Shown one piece after another: positions 7,209 to 16,330 of a stretch of 36,838 nucleotides of DNA. Below the pieces are notes generated by a model, which saw nothing but the letters and a program-made list of their open reading frames with translations, was not told where the DNA came from and made no database searches. The translations under genes were made by a program, and so were the position numbers. The first letter of the stretch is position 1, and every line of letters starts with the position of its first letter. Source of the DNA: an uncultured Verrucomicrobiota bacterium (lineage in GTDB: Bacteria; Verrucomicrobiota; Verrucomicrobiia; Limisphaerales; UBA9464); NCBI GenBank assembly GCA_903842505.1, contig CAIMMI010000082.1:1-36838 (forward strand), read 5' to 3'.

Positions 7209-8591
7209 ATGTCTCATCCGAAACGCATCTTCGGCACCGACGGCGTTCGCGGCCGCGCCAACATCGAACCCGTCACCGCAGAAACCGCCCTCAAGCTCGG
7301 CCGGGCCGCTGCCCACGTCTTCCGCAACCTCGCCGGTCAGGCCCGCAACCGCGTCCGCTACCGCATCGTCATCGGCAAGGACACCCGCCTCTCCGGGTAC
7401 ATGCTCGAAAACGCCCTCTCCTCCGGCGTCCTCTCCATGGGCGTCGACGTCATCTTCATCGGCCCTCTCCCCAGCCCCGGCGTCGCCTACGTCACCCGCT
7501 CCCTCCGCGCCGATGCCGGCATCGTCATCACCGCCTCCCACAACCCCTATGATGACAATGGCATCAAGTTCTTCGGGCCCGATGGCTACAAGCTCGCCGA
7601 TGACATCGAGGACCAGATCGAAAACCTCGTCTTCTCCGGAGAGATCGAAAACATCCGCCCCACCGCCAGCGAGATCGGGAAGGCCTTCCGCGTGGACGAC
7701 GCCGTCGGACGCTACGTCGAACACGCCAAGAGCAGCTTTCCCCGCGGCATGACGCTCGAGGGCCTCCGCATCGTCCTCGATTGCGCCCACGGCGCCGCCT
7801 ACAAGTCTACCCCCGCCGTCCTCCAGGAACTCGGCGCCGAACTCATGGTCTCCGGCGTCCAACCCAACGGCACCAACATCAACGCCGAATGCGGCTCGAT
7901 GCACCCCGCCAGCCTCTGCAATCGCGTCCGCGAGTACCGCGCCGACCTCGGCATCGCCCATGACGGCGACGCCGACCGCGTCATCCTCTGCGACGAAAAC
8001 GGCTCGCTCATCGACGGCGATGACATCCTGGCCATCTCCGGGCTTCAGATGCTCCGCGAGGGTACCCTCAAGAAGAAGACCTTGGTCGCCACCGTCATGT
8101 CCAATGCCGGCCTCGACGCCGCCATCCAGGCTGCCGGCGGCTCCGTGATCCGCACCGCCGTCGGCGACAAGAATGTCATCGACCGCATGCTCGCCGACGA
8201 CCTCAACCTCGGAGGCGAACAGTCCGGTCACCTCATCTTCCGAGATCACAGCACCACCGGCGATGGCCTCGTCGCTGCCCTCCAGATCCTCGCCACCCTG
8301 AAGAGCCAGCAGAAGCCCCTCTCCCAACTCGCCAACTGCTGGAAGCGCTTCCCCCAACTCGTCTCCAACGTCCGCGTCCGCGAGAAGCGCCCGTTCGAGG
8401 AACTCGACGAAGTCCTCGCCCTCGTCGCCAAGGCCGAGGCCGAACTGAAGCCCCGGGGCGGCCGCGTTCTCCTCCGCTACTCCGGCACCGAACCCAAGGC
8501 CCGCCTCCTGCTCGAAGGCCCGGATCAGGGAACCCTCGAACGTCTGTCCCGCAGCATCTGCGAATCCATCCAGCGCCAGGTCGGAGCCTGA
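7209..8591 (+). CDS. glmM: Phosphoglucosamine mutase
   Basis: A 460-residue alpha-D-phosphohexomutase that interconverts glucosamine-6-phosphate and glucosamine-1-phosphate for UDP-GlcNAc, peptidoglycan and LPS synthesis. Seen in order: the N-terminal FGTDGVRG (8-15), the active-site serine loop TASHNPYDDNG with Ser110, the metal-binding DGDADR near residue 255, sugar-binding GGEQSGH near 338, and the phosphate loop RYSGTEPKARLL near the C-terminus. The set is complete and the length close to the family norm (about 445). In bacteria with the cdaA-cdaR-glmM cluster GlmM also binds and inhibits CdaA; the adjacency suggests the same here. It ends two bases from the 3' end of the opposing propeller gene. 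Confidence 0.95.
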   Translation: MSHPKRIFGTDGVRGRANIEPVTAETALKLGRAAAHVFRNLAGQARNRVRYRIVIGKDTRLSGYMLENALSSGVLSMGVDVIFIGPLPSPGVAYVTRSLRADAGIVITASHNPYDDNGIKFFGPDGYKLADDIEDQIENLVFSGEIENIRPTASEIGKAFRVDDAVGRYVEHAKSSFPRGMTLEGLRIVLDCAHGAAYKSTPAVLQELGAELMVSGVQPNGTNINAECGSMHPASLCNRVREYRADLGIAHDGDADRVILCDENGSLIDGDDILAISGLQMLREGTLKKKTLVATVMSNAGLDAAIQAAGGSVIRTAVGDKNVIDRMLADDLNLGGEQSGHLIFRDHSTTGDGLVAALQILATLKSQQKPLSQLANCWKRFPQLVSNVRVREKRPFEELDEVLALVAKAEAELKPRGGRVLLRYSGTEPKARLLLEGPDQGTLERLSRSICESIQRQVGA

Positions 8592-8593
8592 CT

Positions 8594-10606
8594 TCACCTA
8601 CCCGGCGCCCGACGCGCCCGGTAGGAACGCAGCCCAACCGCATCGACCGAACCGGCTCCGTCGATCACGCTCCCCGGGAGCTCCCCAGCCCCAAACAACC
8701 TGATTTCCGACCAGGATTTCAGGTCCAATGTCCGTTCCACCCACACGGGGCCTTCCGCACGCCCGAGCACCCGGAAGCGGACGCCGCCGACGGGCGTTGG
8801 CTCCGGCATCGAGAGTTCAATCCCATCCGCCGGTTCAAAGGGCGAAGCCAAGACGGTTCCCGTGTCGCCCACCGCCACAAAACGCCCGGCTCCAAAACCA
8901 ATTCCCGAAAGCCGGTTCGCGACACCCGAGGCCCGACTCGCCCAATCGACTCCGTTCCGCGAGACCACGATCCGGCCACCATCCCCAACGGCCACGTACG
9001 CACCCCGCGCCCAGACAACCGACGACAGGTTGACCTCCAAACCGGACTGCCGCGTTCTCCAGGCGATTCCCTCGGACGATCCCAGCACCGTGCCTCCCTG
9101 GCCTGTTGCCACCACACCTTCCTCACCCGACGCCACCGCCAGCAGGTCGGCCGTTGTCCCGGACGAGCGAACCACCCAACCCAGGCCGTCTTCGGAGGTG
9201 GCGATCACCCCACCGGTCCCGACCGCAACAAACCTCGTCCCCGTGTACGCGACGTCCGTCAACTCGCCTGAACCCACCACCGTCTGCGGTTGGCTCCACA
9301 CCACCCCATCCAAAGAACGACTCACCACCCCCAGCAAGGCGCCTGTTCCCGGATCCCGACGGACGCCCACCGCGACCCAGGCAACTGTCCCACGGACGAC
9401 CCGATTGAATCCCACTGCCGCAGACAACCGGACCGTCCAGTCAAACCCGTCGGGCGATGTCAGGATACGCCCGCCATCGGGCACGCCGCCTTGCCGCTGC
9501 ACCGCCACGAAACCAACCGCATCCGCTGCCACGCCCTGCAGGACGTTCCGCGTGTTCGGATCGGATCGCCGCAACCTCCAGTCACGACCATCTTCCGAAG
9601 TCAGCACCGTGCCCGCCTCGCCTACCGCCACGAACCGACCCCGCGCGTAGGCCACACTTCGAAGCCATAGCCGCGTCCCGTTCACCGGAACATTCCAGTT
9701 CGTCCCATCCCGGGTCTCGGCCACAGTCCCCCCATCACCCACCGCAACGAATCGATCCCCGGTCCACACCAGATCGTTCAGGACCGTCGCACCGCGCACC
9801 GACCCCCAGGTCCAGGTGCGTCCATCCAACGATCGGTAGGCGGTATGCCCATCCGACGTCGACTCCGACCCCAGCGCCACGAACACGCCACCGCCGAACG
9901 CAACCTTGCGAACATCCATCGTCGCTGGCCCAGCCTGGGTGTCCCAGTGGATCCCATCGGCTGAGGTCGCAAAATATCCCTGCGTTCCGACCACCACGTA
10001 CACGCCGTTGCCGTACGCGATCCCATTCAGTCGCTTGTTGCCACCCGCACCCGTGTTCAACCACGTCACCCCGTCGTCGGATCGAACCACGCAGTAATTT
10101 CCGCCAACCGCCCGGAACTGGCCATCGAGGTACGAAACCGCCGTCAGCGATTCTCCTGTCCCGGACAGCCGACGCGTCCAGTTCATCCCATCCTCCGAAC
10201 TCCGGATCCGACCAATCTCACCCGCCACCACAAAACGCCCTTCACCGTAGGCCACCCCCTGCAGGTGGACATCGGTCCCCGAGACCTGCGCCTCCCACGC
10301 CAATCCATCCGGCGATGTGACAACGCTCCCATAGTCGCCCACGGCGACAAATTTCCCCTGTCCGTGCGCTACCGCACGCAGCGGCTGATCCGTGACCCGG
10401 CCGCACCGGAACCAAACCACCCCATCCCGCGACAACCGCGTCCCGCCTTCCGAATCCACCGCCACCAGCAAGCCCTTGCCCGAGGTCACTCCCAGCAGGT
10501 CCGCCGATTCCACCTCCCAATGATCCTGAGCGACACCTCCGAGGCCCCCCAACCAAAGCCCCGTCAACGCGGACGTAATCCACGACACCCTTCGGGCAGC
10601 TTGCAT
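8594..10606 (-). CDS. Secreted BNR/photosystem assembly factor-like beta-propeller protein
   Basis: The 670-residue product starts with a signal peptide (MQAARRVSWITSALTGLWLG, likely cut near GVAQD) and then consists of about a dozen repeats of roughly 40-50 residues with the consensus A-V-x-Y-G-x-G-x-F-V-A-V-G-x-x-G-x-I-x-T-S-x-D-G-x-x-W. This is the BNR/YCF48-type blade pattern of beta-propellers. The last 70 residues form a separate module (VWVERTLDLKSWSEI, then SYRAR) also seen in the RCC1 protein at 16331-18562. The start is set by AAGGAG nine bases before the ATG at 10606; the frame continues upstream to 11122 but that part overlaps the opposing helicase gene. Function is unknown; export and a binding role are inferred. 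Confidence 0.8.
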   Translation of the reverse strand: MQAARRVSWITSALTGLWLGGLGGVAQDHWEVESADLLGVTSGKGLLVAVDSEGGTRLSRDGVVWFRCGRVTDQPLRAVAHGQGKFVAVGDYGSVVTSPDGLAWEAQVSGTDVHLQGVAYGEGRFVVAGEIGRIRSSEDGMNWTRRLSGTGESLTAVSYLDGQFRAVGGNYCVVRSDDGVTWLNTGAGGNKRLNGIAYGNGVYVVVGTQGYFATSADGIHWDTQAGPATMDVRKVAFGGGVFVALGSESTSDGHTAYRSLDGRTWTWGSVRGATVLNDLVWTGDRFVAVGDGGTVAETRDGTNWNVPVNGTRLWLRSVAYARGRFVAVGEAGTVLTSEDGRDWRLRRSDPNTRNVLQGVAADAVGFVAVQRQGGVPDGGRILTSPDGFDWTVRLSAAVGFNRVVRGTVAWVAVGVRRDPGTGALLGVVSRSLDGVVWSQPQTVVGSGELTDVAYTGTRFVAVGTGGVIATSEDGLGWVVRSSGTTADLLAVASGEEGVVATGQGGTVLGSSEGIAWRTRQSGLEVNLSSVVWARGAYVAVGDGGRIVVSRNGVDWASRASGVANRLSGIGFGAGRFVAVGDTGTVLASPFEPADGIELSMPEPTPVGGVRFRVLGRAEGPVWVERTLDLKSWSEIRLFGAGELPGSVIDGAGSVDAVGLRSYRARRAPGR

Positions 10607-10615
10607 GGCTCGAAA

Positions 10616-10621
10616 CTCCTT
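10616..10621 (-). promoter_or_regulatory. Shine-Dalgarno site fixing the propeller start
   Basis: On the minus strand AAGGAG lies nine bases before the ATG at 10606. A second AGGAGG at 10626-10631 is too far for that start. Such strong sites are rare in this window, and this one decides between 10606 and the long open extension upstream. Confidence 0.7.
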
Positions 10622-10760
10622 CCCACCTCCTGGAACCGCAATCCCCCAAGGACCTACGCCGGAGGCGTTGGGGAATCTGGAAACTGGCAACTGAGAACTC
10701 CGCCCTGGAACTCCCTCTGGCCGCCCCGCTCCAACCCCGGTAGCCTGTTCCCCATTCACG

Positions 10761-13700
10761 ATGCCTGAGGTTGCATCCGAACACGCAGTCCCCACCACGC
10801 CACCGCCGGTGCTTTCCGGCGTCTCCTTCCTGCACCGCTGCCTGCTCGTTGACCTCGAAGTCACCCTCCGCGGGCGCATCACCCACGTTGGTGCCATCCT
10901 CGGCGACCAAATCCGCTCCGGCACAGCCGCCACCGGACTCGAATTCCTCGACGCCCTCGCCGGACTGGCGGACGCCGTCATCGGACACAACATCATCGAG
11001 CACGACTTACCCCGCCTCCACTCGACCAACCCTGACCATCCACTGCTGCAACTGCCCGCCATCGACACGCTGGTCCTGTCGCCCCTCGCCTTCCCGGCGA
11101 ACCCGTACCACCGCCTCGTCAAGGACTACAAACTGGTCCGCGAAAGCTCCAACGATCCGCTCGCCGACGCCCGTCTCGCCGGCTTGCTCTTCCTCGACGA
11201 ATGGGAGGCCCTCGCCCAACTGCGAAGCACGCATCCCGATCTCTTCACCGCACTCCACCACCTGCTCGCCACCCCGGACCCCGACGCCCGTCCGATGGAC
11301 AATTCGGGGCGCGGCTTCGAACTGGTTTTCCGCGCGCTCTCGGAGGGGCGAACCCTTCCTCCCAGGGCAGTGGCCCTCGCCGCCATCCACCGCTGGATCC
11401 ACGCCCACTCCTGCACCCAGGCCCGCCTGCCAGAAGCCGCCCTCGATTCCCGTGCCGCTCGACTTGGCCTCGCTTTCGCCCTCGCCTGGCTCGGCGTCGC
11501 CAGCGGCAACTCCGTGCTTCCTCCGTGGGTCCGACGCCAGCATCCCGCCACCGTTGCCTTGCTCCGCGAATGGCGATGCCAACCCTGCACCGATCCCAAC
11601 TGTCCCTGGTGCACCCAGCAGTACGAACCCCGCGTCCAACTCCAGCGCTGGTACGGCTTCGATGACTTCCGCCCCGAACCCCGCGCCCCCGACGGTTCCT
11701 CCCTCCAACGCCGGATCATCGAGTCCGGCATGCGCGACGAATCGCTCCTCGCCATCCTCCCCACCAGCGGCGGCAAGTCGCTCTGCTTCCAACTTCCCGC
11801 CCTGGTCCGCCACCAGCGCACCGGCGCCTTGACCGTCGTCATCTCCCCGCTCCAGGCCCTGATGAAGGATCAGGTCGACGGACTCGTCCGCCGCACCGGC
11901 AACCCCTGCGCCGCCGCCCTCTACGGAATGCTCACGCCGCCCGAGCGCGCGGACGTCCTCCGCCGCACCCAACTCGGCGACATCGCCGTCCTCTACGTCT
12001 CCCCCGAGCAGTTCCGCAACCGTTCCTTCCGCTCCGCCATCGCCAACCGCGAGGTGGGCTGCTGGGTCTTCGACGAAGCCCACTGTCTCTCGAAGTGGGG
12101 ACACGACTTCCGCCCGGATTACCTCTACGCCGCCCGGTTCATCCGCGAGTTCTCGGCCGATGTCGGCGTCCCCGTACCCGCCATCGCCTGCTTCACCGCC
12201 ACCGCCAAACAGGAGGTCAAGGATGAGATCCTGTCGCACTTCGAGAGGGAGACCGGCCGCCAACTCGTGTCCTTCGAAGGCGGCGTCGAGCGCGACAACC
12301 TGCTCTTCTCCGTCAGGGAAACCGGCGAGCACGGCAAACTCGGACAGATCGACGAACTCCTCCGCGAACACCTCACCCCAGGCCTGCCCGGAAGCGCCGT
12401 CGTCTTTCGATCCCGACGCCATTTCACCGAGGCCACCGCCGAGTTCCTGCGCGCCCAGGGCTGGGCTGCCGAACACTTTCACGCCGGGCTCACCCCCCCG
12501 GAAAAGAAACGCATCCAGGACGAATTCATCGCCGGCCGCATCCAGGTGATCTGCGCCACCAACGCCTTCGGCATGGGCATCGACAAGGAAGACGTCCGTC
12601 TCGTCATCCATGCCGACACGCCCGGCTCGCTCGAGAACTATCTCCAGGAGGCCGGTCGGGCCGGTCGCGACGGACGCAACGCCCGCTGTGTCCTCCTCTT
12701 CGACGAGGAGGATTGCGAAGCCCAGTTCCGCCTCGGCGCCCTGTCCGAACTCAGCCGACGCGACATCGCCCAGATCCTCCGCGGCATCCGTAAGGCTTCC
12801 CGCGGTCGCGACGAGGTCGTCCTCACCAGCGGCGAACTCCTCCGCGATGAAGACGTCGACGTCTCGATCGACCCCGGCGGCACCCTGGCCGACACCCAGG
12901 TGCGCACGGCCCTCGCCTGGCTCGAACGCGCCGGCTTTGTCCAACGCAACGACAACGTCACCTCCGTCTTTCAAGCCCGTCCCCTCGTCCGGACCCTCGA
13001 CGAAGCCCGCCCCATCCTCACCCAACTCCAACTCCCACCACCCGAGGCCAATCTCTGGCTCGCGGTCCTCCGCGAAATCATGAACACGGCACCCACGGAA
13101 AACCTCACCGTGGACCAACTCGCCCTCCTCCCCGAGTTCGCCGCCCTCCATCACCAACGCCCCATCGATGCCTCAGGCCCCGCCTGGGTCTCCTCCCGGA
13201 TCCTCAAGACGCTCGACTCGATGGTCTCCGCCGGACTCCTCAAACGGGACACGCTCCTCACCGCCTACGTCCGACACAAGGTCACCGACCACTCCGCTCT
13301 CCGGTTCCAACGCGTCGTCAAACTGGAACACGCCCTCCTCGGCCTCCTCGTCGAGACCGACCCGGACCCAGACCCCGAACGCTGGCTCCCGCTCTCCCTC
13401 CCCCTCCTCAACCAGCGACTCCTCGACGAAGCCCATCCCACTTCCGTCGACCAACTCCGCTCCATCCTCGTCAGCATCGCTCAGGACGGACGCGGCTTCG
13501 CCGGACGCCACGGGAGCTTCGATCTCCGCGCCAATAACCACGAATCCCTCGCCGTCCGCATCCGCCGCGGATGGGACACCCTCCGCAAACTCTCCGAACG
13601 CCGCGCCCGCGCTGCCGACATCGTCCTCCGTCGTCTCCTCGACCGCATCCCCAAGGACGCCGCCACCCAGGCCGATCTCCTCGTCGAGTTCACCTTCGAG

Positions 13701-16052
13701 GAGCTTCGCAACGCCATCGAATCGGACCTCATTCTCCGCTCCGAAACACCCGATCTGAACGCCACCGTCGAACGTTCGCTGCTCTTCCTCCACGAGCAGA
13801 AGGTCATCGAACTCCGCCAGGGTCTCGCGATCTTCCGATCCGCGATGACGCTCCGCCTGAACCGGCAGAAGAACGGCCAACGCTACGGCAACACCGACTT
13901 CGAACCCCTCGCCTCCCACTACCGCGAACGTATCCTCCAGGTCCACGTCATGGGCGAGTACGCCCGCCGCGGCCTCGAACGGATGGAGGAGGCCCTCGAA
14001 CTCGTCCTCGCCTACTTCCGACTCGGACGCGAGGAATTCGTCCAGCGTTACGTTCCCCTCAAGGCCGCCGTCCGCGAACACGCCACCACCGCCGCCTCCT
14101 ACGAGCGCATCGTCACCGACCTCGAGAACGCCGACCAGATCCGCATCGTCACCGCTCCGCTCAACCGCAACCTCCTCGTCCTCGCCGGCCCCGGCTCCGG
14201 AAAGACCCGCACCGTCGTCCACCGGACCGCCTTCCTCCTCCGTGTCCATCGCGTCCGCGCCCGCTCGATCCTCGTCTGCTGCTTCAACCGCAGCGCCGCC
14301 CTCGAACTCCGCCGCCGCCTCGTCGAACTCGTCGGGGACGACGCCCGCGGCGTCACCATCCTCACCTACCACTCGCTCGCCCTCCGCCTCCTCGGACGTT
14401 CTCTCACCCGGAAACCCTCCACACCCCACCAGAACGCAGACGGCAGTTCATCCGCCGCTTCCGAGGAAATCCAGTTCGACCATCTCGTCATCGAGGCCAC
14501 CGCCCTCCTCAAGGGCCAGCGCATCTCGCCCGGCATCGAATCCGACGAAATCCGCGACCGCCTCCTCGCCGGCTTCGAACACATCCTCGTCGACGAATAT
14601 CAGGACATCGACGAACACCAGTACCAACTCATCGCCGCCCTCGCCGGCCGCAACGTCGACGACCCGGACCAGAAACTCTCGATCCTCGCCGTCGGCGACG
14701 ACGACCAGTCGATCTACGCCTTCCGCGGCGCCAACGTGGAATTCATCCGCCGCTTCCAAACCGACTACCAGGCCGACGTCCAGTACCTCGTCGAAAACTA
14801 CCGCTCGTCCCGCCGCATCATCGACGCCTCCAACGCCGTCATCGCCATCAACCGCGACCGCATGAAGACCGGTCGCCCCATCCGCATCGACCGACACCGC
14901 GCCGATGCCCCAGCCGGCGGCCCACTGGAATCCCTCGACCCTCTCTCCCGTGGCCGTGTCCAGGTCATCGCCGTCGATGACCCGACCCACCAGGCCGAGG
15001 CCATTCTCGCCGAAATACGGCGCCTCCGTTCCCTCACCCTCACTCCTTGGTCGTCGTTCGCCATCCTTTCCTCCGAACACAAGGACCTCGCCCTCGTCCG
15101 CGCCGTCCTCGAACGGGAATCCATCCCGGTCCGCTGGCGCGCCGACCGCGCCCACTGGCCCAGCCTCCTCCACTTCCGCGAGATCCACGATTTCCTCCAC
15201 CGCATCGACTCCACCAATCGACGGCAGGTAAATCACGCCGAGCTTCTGGATTGGCTCGTCGAGGCCCGGTCCAACCACGGCTCAGCCAACCCCTGGATCC
15301 TCCTCCTAGAGCGACTCGTTGATTCCTGGAAGGACGAAGCCGGCGACACCGACGTCCCCGCCATCGACGTCGCCCGCTTCTTCCGCGAAACGCTCATCGA
15401 AATCCGACGCGACTCCGACGCGACCGACGGTGTCGTCCTGTCCACCGTCCACGCCGCCAAGGGCACCGAATACGACCACGTCCTGCTCGCCGGCCCCTGG
15501 CCCGAGGCTCCCGACCTCCGCCGTTCCGAGGAACGCCGCCGCACCTTCTACGTCGGCATGACCCGCGCCCGACAGTCACTCTCCGTCCTGGACCTGCGCA
15601 CCCTCCGTCCCTCGCTCCCCGGTCAGTTGATCACCCCCGAACTCCTCGCCCGCTCCGCCGTCGCCGCGCCAACCGATCCCAACATCCAGCACCGCCATTA
15701 CTCGATCCTGAGCCTCGGCGACATCTTCCTCTCCTTCGCCGGCATCCACCCAGACGGCGCCCCCATCCATCAGGCCCTCACCCAACTCCGCCCCGGCGAC
15801 CGCGTCCAACTCCGCCCCAACCCCAAGGGGATCGTCGAGATCCTGGACTCCGGGAAGACCGTGATTGGAAAATTGTCCCAGACCGGCTCCCGCATCTGGG
15901 CACCGCGCCTCGATACCTGCCAGGAAGTCCGCGTGCTCGCTCTGATCCGTCGCGTCCCCACCCCGGGCTCCGATCCCGAATCGCAGATCGAACTCCGCTC
16001 AACGTCTTGGGAAATTCCGCTCCTCGAAATCGTCTGGCAGGACCGTCCGTAG
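10761..16052 (+). CDS. Giant fusion helicase: DEDD exonuclease-like, zinc knuckle, RecQ and UvrD/PcrA domains
   Basis: This 1763-residue protein joins four modules. Residues 25-150 resemble a DnaQ-type 3'-5' exonuclease: DLE (Asp31, Glu33), GHNIIEHD (Asp82) and NDPLADA (Asp136); Asn131 stands where the general-base His is expected. Residues 273-284 are a C-x2-C-x4-C-x2-C zinc-knuckle-like motif. Residues about 310-680 are a RecQ SF2 helicase: LPTSGGKS (Lys339), DEAH (438-441), FGMGIDK and QEAGRAGRDG (629 on). After a long linker, residues about 1135-1610 are an SF1 UvrD/PcrA helicase: GPGSGKT (Lys1148), VDEYQD (1278), GDDDQSIYAFRG, TVHAAKGTEYDHV (His1564) and FYVGMTRAR. A role in DNA repair, recombination or defence is inferred; the partner genes are not nearby. 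The TAG stop lies in a palindromic repeat. Confidence 0.9.
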   Translation: MPEVASEHAVPTTPPPVLSGVSFLHRCLLVDLEVTLRGRITHVGAILGDQIRSGTAATGLEFLDALAGLADAVIGHNIIEHDLPRLHSTNPDHPLLQLPAIDTLVLSPLAFPANPYHRLVKDYKLVRESSNDPLADARLAGLLFLDEWEALAQLRSTHPDLFTALHHLLATPDPDARPMDNSGRGFELVFRALSEGRTLPPRAVALAAIHRWIHAHSCTQARLPEAALDSRAARLGLAFALAWLGVASGNSVLPPWVRRQHPATVALLREWRCQPCTDPNCPWCTQQYEPRVQLQRWYGFDDFRPEPRAPDGSSLQRRIIESGMRDESLLAILPTSGGKSLCFQLPALVRHQRTGALTVVISPLQALMKDQVDGLVRRTGNPCAAALYGMLTPPERADVLRRTQLGDIAVLYVSPEQFRNRSFRSAIANREVGCWVFDEAHCLSKWGHDFRPDYLYAARFIREFSADVGVPVPAIACFTATAKQEVKDEILSHFERETGRQLVSFEGGVERDNLLFSVRETGEHGKLGQIDELLREHLTPGLPGSAVVFRSRRHFTEATAEFLRAQGWAAEHFHAGLTPPEKKRIQDEFIAGRIQVICATNAFGMGIDKEDVRLVIHADTPGSLENYLQEAGRAGRDGRNARCVLLFDEEDCEAQFRLGALSELSRRDIAQILRGIRKASRGRDEVVLTSGELLRDEDVDVSIDPGGTLADTQVRTALAWLERAGFVQRNDNVTSVFQARPLVRTLDEARPILTQLQLPPPEANLWLAVLREIMNTAPTENLTVDQLALLPEFAALHHQRPIDASGPAWVSSRILKTLDSMVSAGLLKRDTLLTAYVRHKVTDHSALRFQRVVKLEHALLGLLVETDPDPDPERWLPLSLPLLNQRLLDEAHPTSVDQLRSILVSIAQDGRGFAGRHGSFDLRANNHESLAVRIRRGWDTLRKLSERRARAADIVLRRLLDRIPKDAATQADLLVEFTFEELRNAIESDLILRSETPDLNATVERSLLFLHEQKVIELRQGLAIFRSAMTLRLNRQKNGQRYGNTDFEPLASHYRERILQVHVMGEYARRGLERMEEALELVLAYFRLGREEFVQRYVPLKAAVREHATTAASYERIVTDLENADQIRIVTAPLNRNLLVLAGPGSGKTRTVVHRTAFLLRVHRVRARSILVCCFNRSAALELRRRLVELVGDDARGVTILTYHSLALRLLGRSLTRKPSTPHQNADGSSSAASEEIQFDHLVIEATALLKGQRISPGIESDEIRDRLLAGFEHILVDEYQDIDEHQYQLIAALAGRNVDDPDQKLSILAVGDDDQSIYAFRGANVEFIRRFQTDYQADVQYLVENYRSSRRIIDASNAVIAINRDRMKTGRPIRIDRHRADAPAGGPLESLDPLSRGRVQVIAVDDPTHQAEAILAEIRRLRSLTLTPWSSFAILSSEHKDLALVRAVLERESIPVRWRADRAHWPSLLHFREIHDFLHRIDSTNRRQVNHAELLDWLVEARSNHGSANPWILLLERLVDSWKDEAGDTDVPAIDVARFFRETLIEIRRDSDATDGVVLSTVHAAKGTEYDHVLLAGPWPEAPDLRRSEERRRTFYVGMTRARQSLSVLDLRTLRPSLPGQLITPELLARSAVAAPTDPNIQHRHYSILSLGDIFLSFAGIHPDGAPIHQALTQLRPGDRVQLRPNPKGIVEILDSGKTVIGKLSQTGSRIWAPRLDTCQEVRVLALIRRVPTPGSDPESQIELRSTSWEIPLLEIVWQDRP

Positions 16053-16072
16053 CCGCCGACGTCGGGAAGCGG
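16048..16072 (+). repeat. Half unit of the CGTAGCC palindromic repeat
   Basis: CGTAGCCGCCGACGTCGGGA and five further bases match the left arm of the repeat found at 25149, 33854 and 36590. The TAG inside it (16050-16052) is the stop codon of the fusion helicase. Confidence 0.7.
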
Positions 16073-16079
16073 ACAGGGG

Positions 16080-16114
16080 CAGTTCCCAGTCGCCAGTTCC
16101 CAGTCGCCAGTTCC
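16080..16114 (+). repeat. 14-base tandem repeat
   Basis: The unit CAGTTCCCAGTCGC occurs twice in a row (16080-16093, 16094-16107) and is followed by half a unit. Similar strings based on A-A-C-T-G-G occur at 10676-10705. The rest of the gap to the next gene (16115-16330) shows nothing I can name. Confidence 0.75.
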
Positions 16115-16330
16115 GGTGTTCGTCCGCCGTCGTCCGTGCCCCTCCCGATCACGCTTCATCCCCTCCCGCTTTGCATCCGCATGTCGCAGATGCCTCGGAT
16201 GGACGGAGCTGGAATGGAAGTTTCCATCCCGGTTGAGCACTCACCTCGCAGCTGTGCGACAACCCCAAGCAAGGCACCTTCCTATCCGTGTCATCTGCGC
16301 AATCCGTGGTTCCAACTGCCCTTTCCAGGT

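Noticed and set aside
7101-8597. 498-codon minus-strand frame over glmM
   Set aside because: Antisense to a complete phosphoglucosamine mutase; no motifs in the acidic translation.
10607-11122. N-terminal extension of the BNR propeller
   Set aside because: It would overlap the start of the opposing fusion helicase and place the signal peptide inside the protein; a good ribosome site marks 10606.
11007-14429. Long acidic minus-strand frames (716 and 418 codons) across the fusion helicase
   Set aside because: Both lie opposite conserved helicase motifs and have the same low-complexity acidic composition as other antisense frames.
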